A stretch of DNA of 64,000 nt from contig JALIZF010001888.1 of NCBI GenBank assembly GCA_029948255.1, positions 992,001 through 1,056,000 of the forward strand, read 5' to 3'. A program made the position numbers and the translations under genes. How positions within the stretch are numbered: the stretch's first letter is position 1; each line of letters opens with the position of its first letter. The notes beneath the pieces were generated by a model, which was not told the origin of the DNA, ran no database searches, and saw only the letters and a program-made list of their open reading frames with translations. The stretch is from Telmatactis stephensoni. Its lineage: Eukaryota; Cnidaria; Anthozoa; Actiniaria; Isophelliidae. Below are positions 11,492 through 23,064 of this stretch, piece after piece.

Positions 11492-11783
11492 CAAGAGACC
11501 ATAATACTAAGAGAGCGAAACTCAGTATTGATGTCTGTGCGATGTTCGTGGCGGCTAAGGCTATTTTTAGTAAATTCGCCATCGCGCGCGCACGGCTCTC
11601 AAACAATAGAATTTGATTTTTGACGTGCGCGCGGACGGGACCGTTTGCTTTCGGCTTTTGGATTCTATTTGTTTGATAGCCTTGCGTGCGCGATGGCGAA
11701 GTTACTAAAAATAGCCTTAGTCGCCACGAACATCGCACAAACATCAATACTGAGTTTCGCTCTCTTAGTATTATGGTCTCTTG
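11492..11783. mobile_element. 292-bp MITE with 7-bp target duplication, copy 1
   Basis: The ends CAAGAGACCATAATACTAAG are inverted over roughly 80 bases. The flanks carry CTCACAC at 11485-11491 and 11784-11790. A second member of the same family sits at 29243-29410 with its own 7-base duplication, which supports the boundaries chosen here. Confidence 0.8.
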
Positions 11784-12039
11784 CTCACACGGGCTCCCAG
11801 ACCTTAACAGTTTGGGTTTCCTGTGGTCTTTGAATTAATACAAGGCAATTAATGTATGTAGCGATTTTCATGTAAAAATATCTCTTAAAAAAGCGTTAAT
11901 TCACTTGGAGAGGAGTTCTGTTAGGAGAAAAGCCTTTCTATTTCTCCAAAATGGGTAGATTTGTGCGAGAGATCTGCTAAAGCCCATGACAGTTTTTAGC
12001 TGCTTTGTACGGTCCGCCGCGTGCATATATATTCAATTA

Positions 12040-12263
12040 ACGTTGTCGCTGAAAAAAGCCTAGAGCCTAAAGCTTTGAGAGCGGGATCATTATTTTTTTT
12101 TCCACTGTGACATCATTACAATAAAAAACTCCTTGTATGCTTGCAAATTCTACAACTTGGACACTATTCCTTAATTTCTCAGATGGCCTACAGAGAAGTT
12201 TGTTAGTACACAAAAGATATTTGAAAGGCTTTAGCCTTTAGGGCTTTTTTTCAGCGACAACGT
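12040..12263. mobile_element. MITE of the ACGTTGTCGCTG family, copy 1
   Basis: Inverted ends ACGTTGTCGCTGAAAAAAG flank an interior with GAAGTTTGTTAGTA and CTTTAGCCTTTAGG. Copies at 23342-23579 and 57154-57380 share ends and interior. The target appears to be TA, somewhat degraded here. Likely a mariner-like non-autonomous element. Confidence 0.75.
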
Positions 12264-13840
12264 CAATTGAAATAGCTATATATACACAAGTGAAGACAGC
12301 TTTTTTGGCGATTGCTCAAAATGCCACTTAACAAATAAAAATTTTCTATTCAACTACATAAGGACATACAAATATTTATAAAAAAGCATTATCACGAAAT
12401 AATGAGAAATACTATAAGAAATTCGACGTTTATTATCATTAAATTTGAGCAGAATTTAAGCAGAAGTGGTCTGAACACTCAGAGGGTGGGGGAAGGGAGG
12501 ATCTGTGCATATTTGGGTAGTTATAGGGAGGGGTCCATACATATGCATGTTTACGATCTATATTTTTGCTAAAACTACTTTTATTTTACTTCCAATTGGT
12601 GATAAATCATTTCAGACAAAAATAGTTTTACATTCCAAACCATTCGAGCAACAATTAAACCATTCTACGCTTGTTTTTGTATGCTACATCTCCTCTCCCC
12701 CACCCCCTAAGTGACCAAGTTCTAAAACAGAAGAGCAGAAGTTGGCTAGAGGGCTTCATCCGAAGAAGACCACAGGAAACCCAAACTATTAAGGTCTGGG
12801 AACCCCTGTGCATTCCAGTAATTAAATGGAGAGGGGCCATTTTCCCTTTACAGCTCGCCTTAACCTGCTTTATCTCGCTTTTACTCCGCGCAGGGTTGGG
12901 GAAGAACTATTTTACCCTAACTCGCTAGTAACTAGCCTAAACTCGCTCTAACTTACGGCGAGTTAACTAGCGAGTTTAGACCCCAGAGTCCGTAGGCCTA
13001 ACACTTACTTTTTATGCGAAAAGAAATAATTTATCAAGACTGACTGGGAAAATTTCCAAAGACTCAACTTACAGTTAGTCTTACTTCCACCAGTAAACGA
13101 AGATTTCATATATCTTGTTCAGGGCTTTGAAACTTCTAGGATAAAAAACTAAAGAAAACGAACTATGGTTCCATAAAATCTTCACTGTAAGTATTTAGCC
13201 CTTTGCTTTTTTTAAGTGTTGCCGTATTAGTTTTTTTTAAACCCTTAGAAAGTTACCTAAAAAGTTTTCCTTTTGTAGTTCTTTTCGACAAACTGACCGT
13301 TTTTATTTCTAGTCTTCATCATTGAAGTCTTTCTCGTTTGGACAAAAAATTATATAATTTCGTCATAATCTAAAATAGTCGATAGAGTGGTTTTCACAAA
13401 CTCGTGAAATAGATATTAAATACACATTAGTGAACCTTAATTCCATTGTTTTCTTTGGTTCTCATTTGACTGTTGCACACCTCTATTAGTATTTATTTCA
13501 GGGTTTTATGAAAACTACTCTACAATATAGATTTAATGAGTATTTGGAGTGGATCTTTAGTTTTGAAGTTCATAGATAGACTAACTAGTTCTGTTTTGCC
13601 AGCGAAAACTGAAGGCACCTTTCGAGAATTTATAGCATTTTTAATATTTTGTATATCATGAAAAATGTTCAGTGGGTGCAAATTAAACCATCACCTCTCA
13701 GTGGCTACTCTTCAACGAACCAGCCATCGAGTAAAAAATGCATCTTTCGCGACTACGTGTTCAGTTTTCTTGGAATAACTGAGGCATGCATTCCATAACC
13801 AATAAAGTCGAATAATCGTTAGAAATACATAGAATACTCA
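12264..13840. other. Intergenic stretch without a recognised gene
   Basis: AT-rich sequence with the motif CCACAGGAAACCCAAACT near 12768, AACTCGC-type short repeats at 12900-12980 and a hairpin element at 13383-13522. No coding signal is convincing on either strand. Confidence 0.5.
13383..13522. repeat. Short inverted-repeat element, TAGAGTGG ends, copy 1
   Basis: Ends TAGAGTGGTTTTCA and its approximate complement enclose about 140 bases. A related element is at 24434-24578, and a more distant one with TAGAGTGATCGC ends is at 40786-40929 in intron 1 of gene E. Confidence 0.55.
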
Positions 13841-13938
13841 GGAGCTGTTTATATGGAGGCCAGCCAGCCCGGTAAACGGGCTGAATTCTTTTGTTTTCTT
13901 TTCCCTGGGGGCCAGAGAACGAATTCAAGAAGTCAGCG

Positions 13939-13972
<34 letters not shown>

Positions 13973-13976
13973 TTCC
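13841..13976. repeat. Hairpin element with CCAGCCCGGTAA arms, copy 1
   Basis: The arms include CTGTTTATATGGAGGC and CCAGCCCGGTAA and fold over a short loop containing a CCCTGGGGGCCAG stretch. The same arm motifs occur in the element at 14239-14643. Non-coding. Confidence 0.65.
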
Positions 13977-14238
13977 TAGGGGCCAGATTTTAAAAACCTT
14001 ATTAATAATTCATAAAGTGAAAGTGAAAATCATAACCATGACGGGGGTCTTGACTTTTAACGAAAGACTTATCTAATTTACATAAAATTCAAATCTTTTT
14101 GATTCTTTTTTTTTTCAAAAACATGAAATATAGGATGGAGGTTTTCAAATCGGATCAAACGCACGGGCTCGGGCCTGCGGCCCTCGAGCTCGGTCTTGAA
14201 TTGCAATGCAAACCCTCGCCCTAGCGTTTGAACCTTTA

Positions 14239-14643
14239 TATATACACCGGACAGGCCCGGTTAAGGTGGCCCGTACCTATTGATTTGTTTGTTGGGCATG
14301 AATTTCAATTGCGTCTTTTTACATCAAAACCTTGTCCGATTTCTGAGAAATTTGCAGCCATTTGTCTACAAGCCTTGAAATTTGTACTGATGGTGATTTT
14401 TCTGCGAATTAGATCAAATAATTTGAGATATCAGACGATTTTAAAAAATGGCTTTATGGGAAAAATTGGTCATAAATCCAAAATTCTAAGGTGAATTTTT
14501 TCCTATTTCGTTAATCAATTCATGCCCGACAAACAAATCAATAGGTACGGGCCACCTTAAGCGGGCTGACTTCTTTTGTTTTGTGGCCCCAAGGGAAAAA
14601 AAAAGAAGTCAGCCCGCTTAACCGGGCCAGCCCAGTTCATATA
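14239..14643. mobile_element. Hairpin element, copy 2, interrupted by a TTAA-targeted insertion
   Basis: The arms TATATACACCGGACAGGCCC (left) and its approximate complement (right, ending near 14643) with the inner motif GCGGGCTGACTTCTTTTG form the same family as 13841-13976. The left arm is split at TTAA by the element at 14265-14556, while the right arm keeps the unsplit CGCTTAACCGGG, an internal record of the empty site. Confidence 0.68.
14265..14556. mobile_element. 292-bp piggyBac-like MITE with TTAA target
   Basis: Inverted ends GGTGGCCCGTACCTATTGAT are flanked by TTAA at 14261-14264 and 14557-14560. The arms match for over 40 bases. TTAA duplication is diagnostic of piggyBac-type transposition. 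A truncated relative lies at about 35676-35928 in the other orientation. Confidence 0.82.
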
Positions 14644-14698
14644 ATCAGGCCCTAACTCTTGTAACATGCATGCATAATTTGATAATTTTAGCTGCAAT

Positions 14699-16193
14699 AT
14701 GAACTTTTTGACGTTGACGGCAATTTCCTCGCTACTGTGGCAACAATCAATCGCCACCACCTGCAATTCTGCATTCAGCATACCAGGTCACGTGCTTCTT
14801 GATCACGTCATACAGTCCTTCACCGGTACAAGTTCAGCAGACAGCTGTTTTGACAAATGTGCAGCTAACTCGTCTTGTCACAGCATCAGCTGGTACAGTA
14901 ACACAGGCCTGTGTCAGCTGAACAAAGGTACTCACCTGTCCGTACCCCGAGGGTCTTGTTGCATCCGAGTGGAGTGCAAGTTACAAGCTTTACAGTCTTC
15001 ATCCAATGGTTACCTGTAGCAACAGATTTTGTAGTGATGCAGACATTTGTTTGATGAACAACGATGGAATCAACTACCGCTGTGAAAGTGAGTATTGAAA
15101 GACTTTTAGCCGTATTATATACTGTTTCATTATTAACATGAACATTTTCAGTTTATGGTTGTTGCTGTTTTTTAAAAGGTTGCAGCGGCGCTTTAGGAAT
15201 GCAAGACGGTCGTATTTCCAACTCTCAAATCACAGCTTCATCAGTTCTCTACGGTAAAGCTTACCGCAGTCGACTTTACCAAAGCCAAGGAGCAATCTGG
15301 GTCGCCAATGGAACGAAACAAGGGGAGTGGTTGCAAGTGGACCTCAATCAAGTCCATATCATCAGCAAAGTCGCAACTCAAGGAAGAAGCCGACATGGTT
15401 GTTGGGTGAAGACGTATTACCTGAAGTACAGTCAAGATGGTGTCAACTGGGAACCATATGAATATGGCAGCCATGTTAAGGTATAAATTTGAAAAAGTCT
15501 TGATGTCCCGTCCTTTCAGCTGTCACCACCACAGGCAGCCCAAGCTCATTACTTGGCAATATATCAAGCATATCGTATCAACGTTAATGCTTTTGAAAAT
15601 ACGAGTCCTGCAAATGAAAATTACAAAACACGGTAATATGACATGGCGGTCAGTGGACATAATAAACTATAGTTAGAATTTTTGTTTTTTTCAAAAATCG
15701 TTGAAATTTTCGGCTGTCTCTTTGGCCTTCGTCAGCCAGGAACAGCTATGAAACAGGTTTGAAAAACCAGGTCAGATAAAAACTGAATGAATGACGCCTT
15801 TATTTAGCCAGAGTAACCCCATCAGCCACAAAGCAGCATTGCTATCAATAGGAGCCCTGAACTCCAACTATATAGTTTATTTATTGTAATATATATTGTA
15901 ATATTTTGACATTTCAGTCATCAGATGATATGTGGCTGAATTAAAGTTTTTTTTAAATTCCTTCTATTCCACCCCACTAAAAATATGTATTGTAATATCT
16001 TTTTGTTATTTATTTCCATTTATTTCTTTTTATTTCCAAACAGGAATTCATGGGAAATACAGACGTGAATACGGTGGTAATACGAAAATTACCACGGCCA
16101 CTCAAGACGAGATTCATAAGAATTTTTCCAACGGCTTGGGCTGGCGCCCGGCCATCTATGAGATTCGAGTTATATGGCTGTTTGGCAGCTTGA
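14699..16193 (+). pseudogene. Gene B: PAN/Apple - EGF-like - discoidin copy with a frameshift
   Basis: Exons would be 14699-15087, 15179-15480 and 16044-16193, with the same splice sites and phases as the intact copies. One extra G at 14942 (CTGTCCGTACC where other copies have CTGTCCTACC) shifts the frame, so translation ends after about 106 residues at 15019. Exons 2 and 3 remain open and intact, including GEWLQVDL and LYGC, so the break looks recent. The discoidin loop reads RSRHGCW, with an extra cysteine not found in the other copies. The first intron is only 91 bases. Intron 2 carries the CACAGGCAGCCCAAG element seen also in C, E and F. A sequencing error at 14942 would restore a full gene. 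Confidence 0.85.
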
Positions 16194-17010
16194 TTGAAGA
16201 CTGACTTTGCAGATTGATGTAACAACTTTTTCCTCAAGAAAAAATTACAAGCACAGTTTTAGTCTAGTGTGACAATATATTTGTGATAAGGTGTCATAGA
16301 GTCTTACAACTGTACAAACACTTAAATAGTATTAATTGCAACATTACCTTATTTGGAAGTCGCGTAAATTTGTTTTTGTTGGTTTTCCTGCAATTTTGAG
16401 CCTGAAACTGTCAAAATTCCTTCAAAACTTGCAGATATTGTAGCTATGAAACACATCACATTCCGGCTCCACCATCTTGAAATTAGCTTAGAAACCTAGC
16501 TTTTCGGTAAACAGGAAACCCAATAGTAGAAACACAGGAAGCCCGCACGAATGACAACATATGTTTGATATAAATGCCTTTTTGGATTTTAAATCCAGCT
16601 CAAGAAATCCTTTTCAAAATCGGCCCAAAAGACAAAACAGTGGTCAAACCGCAAGGAAAAAACGCTTACCGTGTCGAAAGAGTGTTTTACCACAACTTGT
16701 AATTTTCTCGCTTTCTGATTGGCTGTCAGCTATGATCAATAAAAGTATCGGACAGAGACTCGGACAGACACATAGATCTGATTGCGTCATCTGTCACGCA
16801 AAGCAAAGTCAAACTTTTTGAAGATTTTTGACAATTAAGAGAATACTATATTTTACATTTTTGAGCCAGTAGAATGACTACAAATATTGTTAGTCTAATT
16901 GTTTTTGCCTCGAAAATTGATAGCTATTAACAAAACCGGCAGGTATTCATGCATAACATTTACAGAGCACGGTGAAAATTTGATGTTGGTGTAAAACAAC
17001 TCATTGACAC
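16194..17010. other. Gene B downstream region, duplicated sequence
   Basis: No gene is seen. About 16565-16700 is homologous to 43060-43170 (downstream of E) and 50090-50210 (downstream of F), including TTTTAAATCCAGCTCAAG. This is a shared 3' flank of the family rather than coding sequence. Confidence 0.55.
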
Positions 17011-17950
17011 TTATTGACACACCCTTGACGTCATAAAATGTTCAAAACTCGTGGATTCGCTGCAAAGTTTTGAACATTTTATGACGTCAAGAGTCTGTCA
17101 ATAAGAGGACAGACATCTTCAATTTCTTTTTTTAAAGCTATTATTTGAGTAATACCATGATCACCTCGGGATCTATTGTTTTTGGAGGGACGTTTAATCG
17201 CTAACATCCCTCCCTCATGAATAGAAAGAGGGAAAATTAGTTCTAATATTCCCTCATTAATTATGAATGAGGGATGATTAGAACTAATCGTCCCTCATGT
17301 TATTCATGAGGTACAGTCCCTCATATATCAATCATCGGGACGATCGGGACAACTTTGCACGCTGTCCCGAAACTCTGTAACTTTCTAACGCACCGATACC
17401 TCTTACCACTGCACACTCTTACGCGTGTGGGATCTATGCATTCGGATGCATTCTATTTTGCGCATGGGCATAACGAAGCAAAGAAAGCATTATGAGAAAC
17501 AATTTAGCTTTCGAATTGATTAACAACCTATAAATACTTGTTCATTGTAGTATATAACAAAGAAATCTATTTTCGAAAGTCCCCAGAGAACAGGGTTACG
17601 CACAATTGGTAAAAGAATTGTATAATATTTTCAAGTTTTGGATGAACAAACAGCGAAGTATATTTCGTTTATTTCCTCGGTGATCATGGTATTACAAAGT
17701 AATACCATGACCTCTTCGGGATATTAGTGATTAAATGTCCCCTCAGCCTCGGGAGGTTTAGTAAAAGTCCCTCGGCCTACGGCCTCGGGACTTCCACTAA
17801 ACCTCCCTCGGCTTCGGGGACATTTAATCACTAATATCCCTCAGGGTCATGGTATTACTTATAAATAAAAGTTAAAAAATCCTTATCAGACGGGGCAACA
17901 GAACGAGCGCGCGCTCCGAAACGGTGTGTCTGTCCTCTTATTGACACACT
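17011..17950. repeat. Nested palindromic elements
   Basis: At 17011-17104 a hairpin has TTATTGACACAC and TTGACGTCATAAAATG arms. From about 17089 to 17950 an outer pair of inverted ends (CAATAAGAGGACAGACA) encloses two further palindromes that both start GTAATACCATGA: 17149-17695 and 17699-17858. The first contains another palindrome built around CCCTCATT and TTAGTTCTAAT. The layering indicates successive insertions of elements into each other. No protein is encoded. Confidence 0.6.
17699..17858. repeat. 160-bp perfect-looking hairpin with GTAATACCATGA ends
   Basis: The arms GTAATACCATGACC and GGTCATGGTATTAC enclose GATATTAGTGATTAAATGTC with its complement, meeting at a loop near 17775 rich in CCTCGG. 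Only four bases separate it from the previous palindrome, which has the same ends. Confidence 0.65.
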
Positions 17951-17990
17951 CTAATCAACCAATCAGATTGCGAGATTAGTATCAAGTGTT

Positions 17991-18290
17991 ATAAAAAGTG
18001 ATATGGATCTAATGGAACTCTTTGTATAACCTCAAAACCAAAATTTTTATATAAAGCCAATGCAGCATATCTACTCTTTGCCGCATCTAGTATAAGTTTT
18101 AATTACCGTACTTTTGTTCCTTACTTGATTTCATTTTAAACAGCTTTGTTCAGTGCTATCTCTTGCCTTCGGAAAGCTGGAGACACAAATACTTGCCATA
18201 TTTCTGCCTCTCCTGGATTGTGGTGTTCTTTCTTGGCCACAGCACTCGTTCGGCCAATGCAACAACCTTGCCATTCAGCTCAGCCATAAA
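17991..18290 (-). pseudogene. Truncated copy of the NAT8-like acetyltransferase gene
   Basis: This segment matches the C-terminal half of the intact gene at 43562-44263 in the same orientation. It lacks the N-terminal membrane region, has an internal insertion and substitutions, and ends abruptly at about 18290, where unrelated sequence (GTACATGTGTAATAAAT) follows. The same junction sequence occurs at about 50419, where only some ten bases of the acetyltransferase remain. The copy lies just upstream of the 5' exon of gene C, mirroring the intact gene's position between E and F. Confidence 0.8.
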
Positions 18291-18469
18291 CGTACATGTG
18301 TAATAAATATATTTGCGCAACAAATTTTTTATCTACTTGAATATCAAGTACAAAGATACACATATTCGGTTTAACTTGCTTACTTTTTCGAAACTGGGCA
18401 TGGTTTCTACTGTTCCCCTTCTCTCCCCCCCCCCCCCCCCCCCCCCGATTCTTCAAGTTCCACCTGCCC

Positions 18470-18583
18470 CTGGTGAATCGTTTGATCTCAGCCGATTCGC
18501 AGTCCAATACAGATGTCAAACAAGTCATTCAGGACGGTATACGAGACTTGACGGACAAGAAAGAAACGATTTCATTCATAGAT
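18470..18583 (+). other. Putative 5' non-coding exon of gene C
   Basis: The segment ends ATTTCATTCATAGAT before donor GTGAGTATTATTAGTGCTGA and is homologous to exon-like segments upstream of E, F and G. The matching acceptor is at 20306 (AAATTCAG), ten bases before the start codon of C. The start is uncertain. A poly-C tract precedes it at about 18427-18446. Confidence 0.5.
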
Positions 18584-19534
18584 GTGAGTATTATTAGTGC
18601 TGAACCATTTCTAATTAAGATTTTACTTACTCTCCGTTGCGATTTTTTTAAATTAGGTGAATATTTTAATCAATTTTTGCACATGTTTGTATAAGATATC
18701 CGCGATATTTTCTGAACATGAACAATTTAAAACGACAAATTTTTTCATTGATTTCGTTAATTAAAAATCAAAGCTTTGAAAGTTCATTCTGTACATTTGC
18801 ACTTTGTTATAGACCGTTTTGAGGTTTCTTTTTGAAACTACCTTAAGCATTCTATTAGTATATTAGTTTCGCAACAACATAATTTAGCAAATTTTAGCGA
18901 GTTCCTCAAATCTCGAGTATTCTTAGTTAATTAAAAAGTGTTATTTTTTCACCGAAAATCGTTAACTAAGCACTAAATCTTCCGCTAGACATACAAATCG
19001 CTAATTTAGTAGTTGTTAAAAATGGTAACCTCAAGGTACAGTTTCCAAAAGTTTGATCATGAGATATTTCGTTTTCTTTTAAATCCTTGAAATTACATGA
19101 TTAAATTTTGAGCTGAATCAGGGCTAGTACTTATGAAAACGCACATTTTCTGTGTTTTCCTCGTTGGAGATGGCGTTTTCAGTTGGAAGAAACCCCCGCC
19201 ACCTACTTCTCGTATATATGAAGCGAAATAAAATATGAAACAAAAATATGCTTTACAAACCTATTCAGAAGGTTGTCATAATAAATTTTTGTTGAGTATA
19301 TCATTAAAAATGTGATTTATCACGTCCCAGTTTTGGAAAACTAAAAACTCTTCATCAAAATTGTCATCTTTTTGCGTGCTGTATTTTGACATGACATTTT
19401 ATCACGATCACTCGGACTATATCTCTTGTACTGCATGTTTGTGCATATTTCAAATTGATAAATCTTTAATAAAGTCGAAAAATTACGGGTTAATAATTCA
19501 ACTTAGTGACCATGTCGATATTCACCGATTGGTC

Positions 19535-19829
19535 CCTAGCAGTCAGGTGGAGTACTTCATGTTACGGTCACGAAGTTGTTCGGATTGTCAATGAATTGTC
19601 GTACAAATGAGACTTTTCGGGCTCGATTCGGTCGTTTTATTATCATATCTAAAGAACTGTTGAAAATACTATTTTAAAGTACGGTTAGAACTATATTTTT
19701 ATAAAAACAAACGAAACAACTGTAAATCAAGTTATATGAATAAAAAATTATTATTAAAAATTATTATTCTGTGACAATGCCCGAACAATTTCGTGATCGT
19801 AACATGAAGTACTCCACGTGACGGCTAGG
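19535..19829. repeat. Inverted-repeat element in the 5' UTR intron of gene C
   Basis: The arms CCTAGCAGTCAGGTGGAGTA and its approximate complement enclose about 295 bases, with a second shared motif CACGAAGTTGTTCGG. The left arm is also present upstream of gene G at 51658-51706, where it is cut off by a different element (51709-52112). Confidence 0.6.
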
Positions 19830-20316
19830 AATTGAGTTGTGACTTTGCCAGTGTTTGCATTCACTGATAGCTCCCATTCTGATTAGCAAAGATATAACCT
19901 GTTTCTGTTGTCCACCGAGGGGCCTCAACTCCATGCGATGAGACCGAAAAGGAGCATGGGTATATGTAAAACTTTAATTAGAACCAAAAAATAATTAGTA
20001 CATCCAATAAGAAAAAAATTCAAAGAATCGATAAAAAATAATTTAGGGGGGGGGGGGGCAAAAATGAATTTGATGCTATTACTACAAAATACATATTTCA
20101 GATATGTAAAAAAAGAAATAAGTAAGAAGAATACACTGTAAAAATTTGGGTATAATTTTGACCAGAATGGGTCTTCCTAAACATTATACACCGCCATCTT
20201 CATAGAAACACCGCTCTACAACGTATCTCGTAAATTATTAATCGAAACTATAAATAAATTCTTTAGTTGAACGACTGAATTAATTGTTTTTATTTTACAA
20301 ATTCAGCTACGAAAAA

Positions 20317-21679
20317 ATGAATTTTTTGACGATGGCTGCAATTACATCGTTACTATGGCAACAATCACTCGCCAACACCTGCAATTCTGCATTCAGCATA
20401 CCAGGTCACGTGCTTCTTGATCTCGTCATGCAGTCTTTCACCGGTACAAGTTCAGCAGACAGCTGTTTTGATAAATGTGCAGTTAACTCGTCTTGTCACA
20501 GCATCAACTGGTACAGTAACACAGGCCTGTGTCAGCTGAACAAAGGTACTCACCTGTCCTACCCTGAGGGTCTTGTTGCATCCGAGTCGAGTGCAAGTTA
20601 CAAGCTTTACAGTCTTCATCCAATGGTTACCTGTAGCAACAGATTTTGTAGTGATGCAGATGGCATTTGTTTGATGAACAACGATGGAATCAACTACCGC
20701 TGTGAAAGTGAGTATTAAAAGATTTTTATTATTGTATACTGTTTCATTATTAGCATGAATTAAAGATCATTTTCAGTTTATGGTTGTTGCTATTTTTTGA
20801 AAGGTTGCAGCGGTGCTTTAGGAATGCAAGACGGTCGTATTTCCAACTCTCAAATCACAGCTTCATCAGTCTATGCTCCTGGTTATGCAGCTTACCACAC
20901 TCGACTTCACCAAAGGAACAACCAAGGAGCAATTTGGATCTCCAGTGGAACGAAACAAGGGGAGTGGATTCAAGTGGACCTCAATCAAGTCCATATCATC
21001 ATCAAACTTGCAACTCAAGGAAGGGGTTCACTTACTAATTGGGTGACCAAGTATTACCTGAAGTACAGTCAAGATGGTGTCAACTGGGAACCATATAAAT
21101 ATGGCAGCCATGTTAAGGTATTAATTTGAAAAAGTCTTGTGTCCCGTCGTTTCAGCTGTCACCACCACAGGCAGCCCAAGCTCATTACTTGACAATATAT
21201 CAAGCTTTTGAAAACACGGGTCTTGCAAAAGAAAATTACAAAACACTGTAATATGACATGGCGGTCGGTAGACGTAATAAATTATTTTTGGAGTTTTCTG
21301 AGCTGGTTTTTCAAAATCGTTGAAATTTTCGGCTGTCTCTTTGGCCTTCGTCAGGAACAGTTAGGTTTGAAAAACCAGGTCAGATAAAAACTGGAAAAAA
21401 AAAAAGAAAAAAAAACACAGGGTAACCACATCAGTCAACTAAACAGCAACTGCTATCAATAGAAGCCCTGCACTCCAACTATATAGTTTATTTATTGAAA
21501 TATATTGTATTATCCTATAACTATTACATATTAGCCAATTAGAGCTAAGCATTTTCTATGAATACAGAGCGGTATTTCATGAAATATGATTAGCCAATCA
21601 GATTGCTCAAAATTTGAATTCAGCCAATGAAATTCAATATGTTTTGAATATATAGTTAGCTGAGAAATGTTTATTATTA

Positions 21680-21759
<80 letters not shown>

Positions 21760-22068
21760 TGTAAACTTGTCTATAATTAGTTCTCAGGTGTATTTTCTAA
21801 ATAGTGTTCAGCTTTAATAGAAATGATAGAAAACCTAGGCTTCGACACAAGAATTAATATAATCATTAGATCTACATATTACATTTTTTGTTGTAGTTAC
21901 TTTTTTATTTCCAAACAGGAATTCATGGGAAATACAGACGTGAATACGGTGGTAACGCAAAAATTACCACTGCCAATCAAGACGAGATTCATTAGAATTT
22001 GCCCAACGGCTTGGAATGCCCACCGCCCGTCTATTAGATTCGAGTTATATGGCTGTTTGGCAGCTTGA
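20317..22068 (+). CDS. Gene C: secreted PAN/Apple - EGF-like - F5/8-type-C protein
   Basis: Exons are 20317-20707, 20804-21117 and 21919-22068, coding 284 residues. An upstream in-frame ATG at 20284 lies before the conserved acceptor (20306), so 20317 is preferred. Signal peptide is residues 1-20 or so, then the PAN/Apple domain with GHVLLDLVMQSFTG, the four-cysteine EGF-like piece (with one added Gly: DADGICLMN), and the discoidin domain from CSGALGM to LYGC. Variable loop residues are VYAPGYAAYHT, RNNQGAIWISSGT and GRGSLTNW. A cysteine in RICPTAW of exon 3 is extra compared with the other copies. Intron 2 holds a long ATT tract and the CACAGGCAGCCC element. The chemical partner of the discoidin domain cannot be told from sequence. 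Confidence 0.92.
21674..21762. repeat. (ATT)n microsatellite in intron 2 of gene C
   Basis: About 90 bases of nearly uninterrupted ATT repeat. Confidence 0.95.
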
Positions 22069-22617
22069 TGGAAGACTGACTTTGCACACTGATGTAACAA
22101 CTTTTTCCTCAAGAAAATACAAGCACATGCAGTTTTAGTCTAGTGTGACAATATATTTGTGATAAGCTGTCATGGAGTCTTACAACTGTACAAACACTTC
22201 GGTATTATTGCAATATAAATAGTATTAATTTAACTAGTGGACTCTTGCTAAGTTTTCTTGTAACTTATGCAGACGCTTCGGTCTGTTATCAGGCCTTCCT
22301 CAGTGTAAAGAACGTTAGACTGACATTAGACCAACCAACCAACCAACCAACCAACCAACCAACCACCTTACATTTAATAATATTATAATTAAACAAATTA
22401 TAATTAGACAAATGAATAATGAGACGTTGATATACAGAGAATCTGGCGGACTATCAACAAGTATCACAATCAAGTTATGTGTAGTTTATGACTCGAAATA
22501 TTTTTACTTCTTTTATAAAATAACAAGTGCACAAATGTACGAAAAATTCGAAAAAAAGTGACGTGAGCGTGTTTGATACTCTCATCAAACACGGTTTTTG
22601 GCCAATCAGAGCGCGCG
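22069..22617. other. Gene C downstream region
   Basis: No gene is seen. A segment at about 22245-22320 (TCTTGCTAAGTTTTCTTGTA and a GTCAGGCCTTCCTCAGTG-like stretch) is shared with the 3' flanks of E and F. A CCAA microsatellite lies at 22327-22366. From about 22380 the sequence is related to 3680-4020. Confidence 0.55.
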
Positions 22618-22733
22618 CTTCGTATGACTGTGAAAACGGCACCATACGGTCACAGCACGGTTAATGGCAGGGATTTCGAATGTTTTTATAGAAAACACGG
22701 CACTGACACGGTCCGTTTCACACTCATACGAAG
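22618..22733. repeat. 116-bp inverted-repeat insertion
   Basis: Ends CTTCGTATGACTGTGAAAAC and its approximate complement interrupt a segment that is continuous in the paralogous copy near 3965-3975. No clear target duplication. Confidence 0.55.
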
Positions 22734-22789
22734 TCTGCTCTATATCCCAATTATTTTATAAACCTATTTCAAAAAGGTTGTCATACGTA

Positions 22790-23064
22790 TAGTCAATTGA
22801 AGAAACGTTGTCGGGTCTAAAACCAAAATGGTGCTTGGGCTGGGAAGTCAATAATAATATTCTGATTTATTCATTTACGCTTTGCCTTCGATGCAAAATG
22901 CCAAAAGCATGTTCAGGACCTGGGTTGGTGGGCCGTTTGACTTCGATTTTTTAACGGTTGCAGCTTAAATGAATAAATCAGAATATAATTATTGACATCC
23001 CATGCACCATTTTGGTCTCAGCTTCTATGTTTTTAGACCCCAACAACGTTTCTTCAATTGACTA
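22790..23064. mobile_element. 275-bp mariner-like MITE with TA target
   Basis: Inverted ends TAGTCAATTGAAGAAACGTT are flanked by TA at 22788-22789 and 23065-23066. Inner arms share GAATAAATCAGAATAT. Non-coding. Confidence 0.78.

Larger units (their letters stand above)
10231..11907. mobile_element. 1.7-kb foldback element with about 100-bp inverted ends, nested insertions inside
   Basis: The left end CAAGTGAATTAACGCTTTTT and the right end are inverted copies for about 100 bases, including TTAATTGCCTTGTATTAATT and the segment CACAAGAAACCCAAACTG. Inside are a Harbinger-like MITE (10470-10884), a hairpin (11244-11426) and the 7-bp-duplication element (11492-11783). The interior carries AACTCGC-type and TACATTACATATAAC short repeats but no recognisable protein. 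No target duplication is obvious. The flanking sequence on the left matches 3600-3690. Confidence 0.65.

Noticed and set aside
15241..15474. Minus-strand open frames opposite exon 2 of B, and similar ones opposite exon 1 or 2 of A, D, E, G and H (for example 40010-40333, 41257-41586, 52379-52840)
   Set aside because: They mirror conserved coding exons on the other strand; the same antisense frames recur because the sense sequence is conserved.
20284..20316. Upstream in-frame ATG of gene C adding eleven residues
   Set aside because: It precedes the conserved acceptor at 20306 and would spoil the signal peptide.
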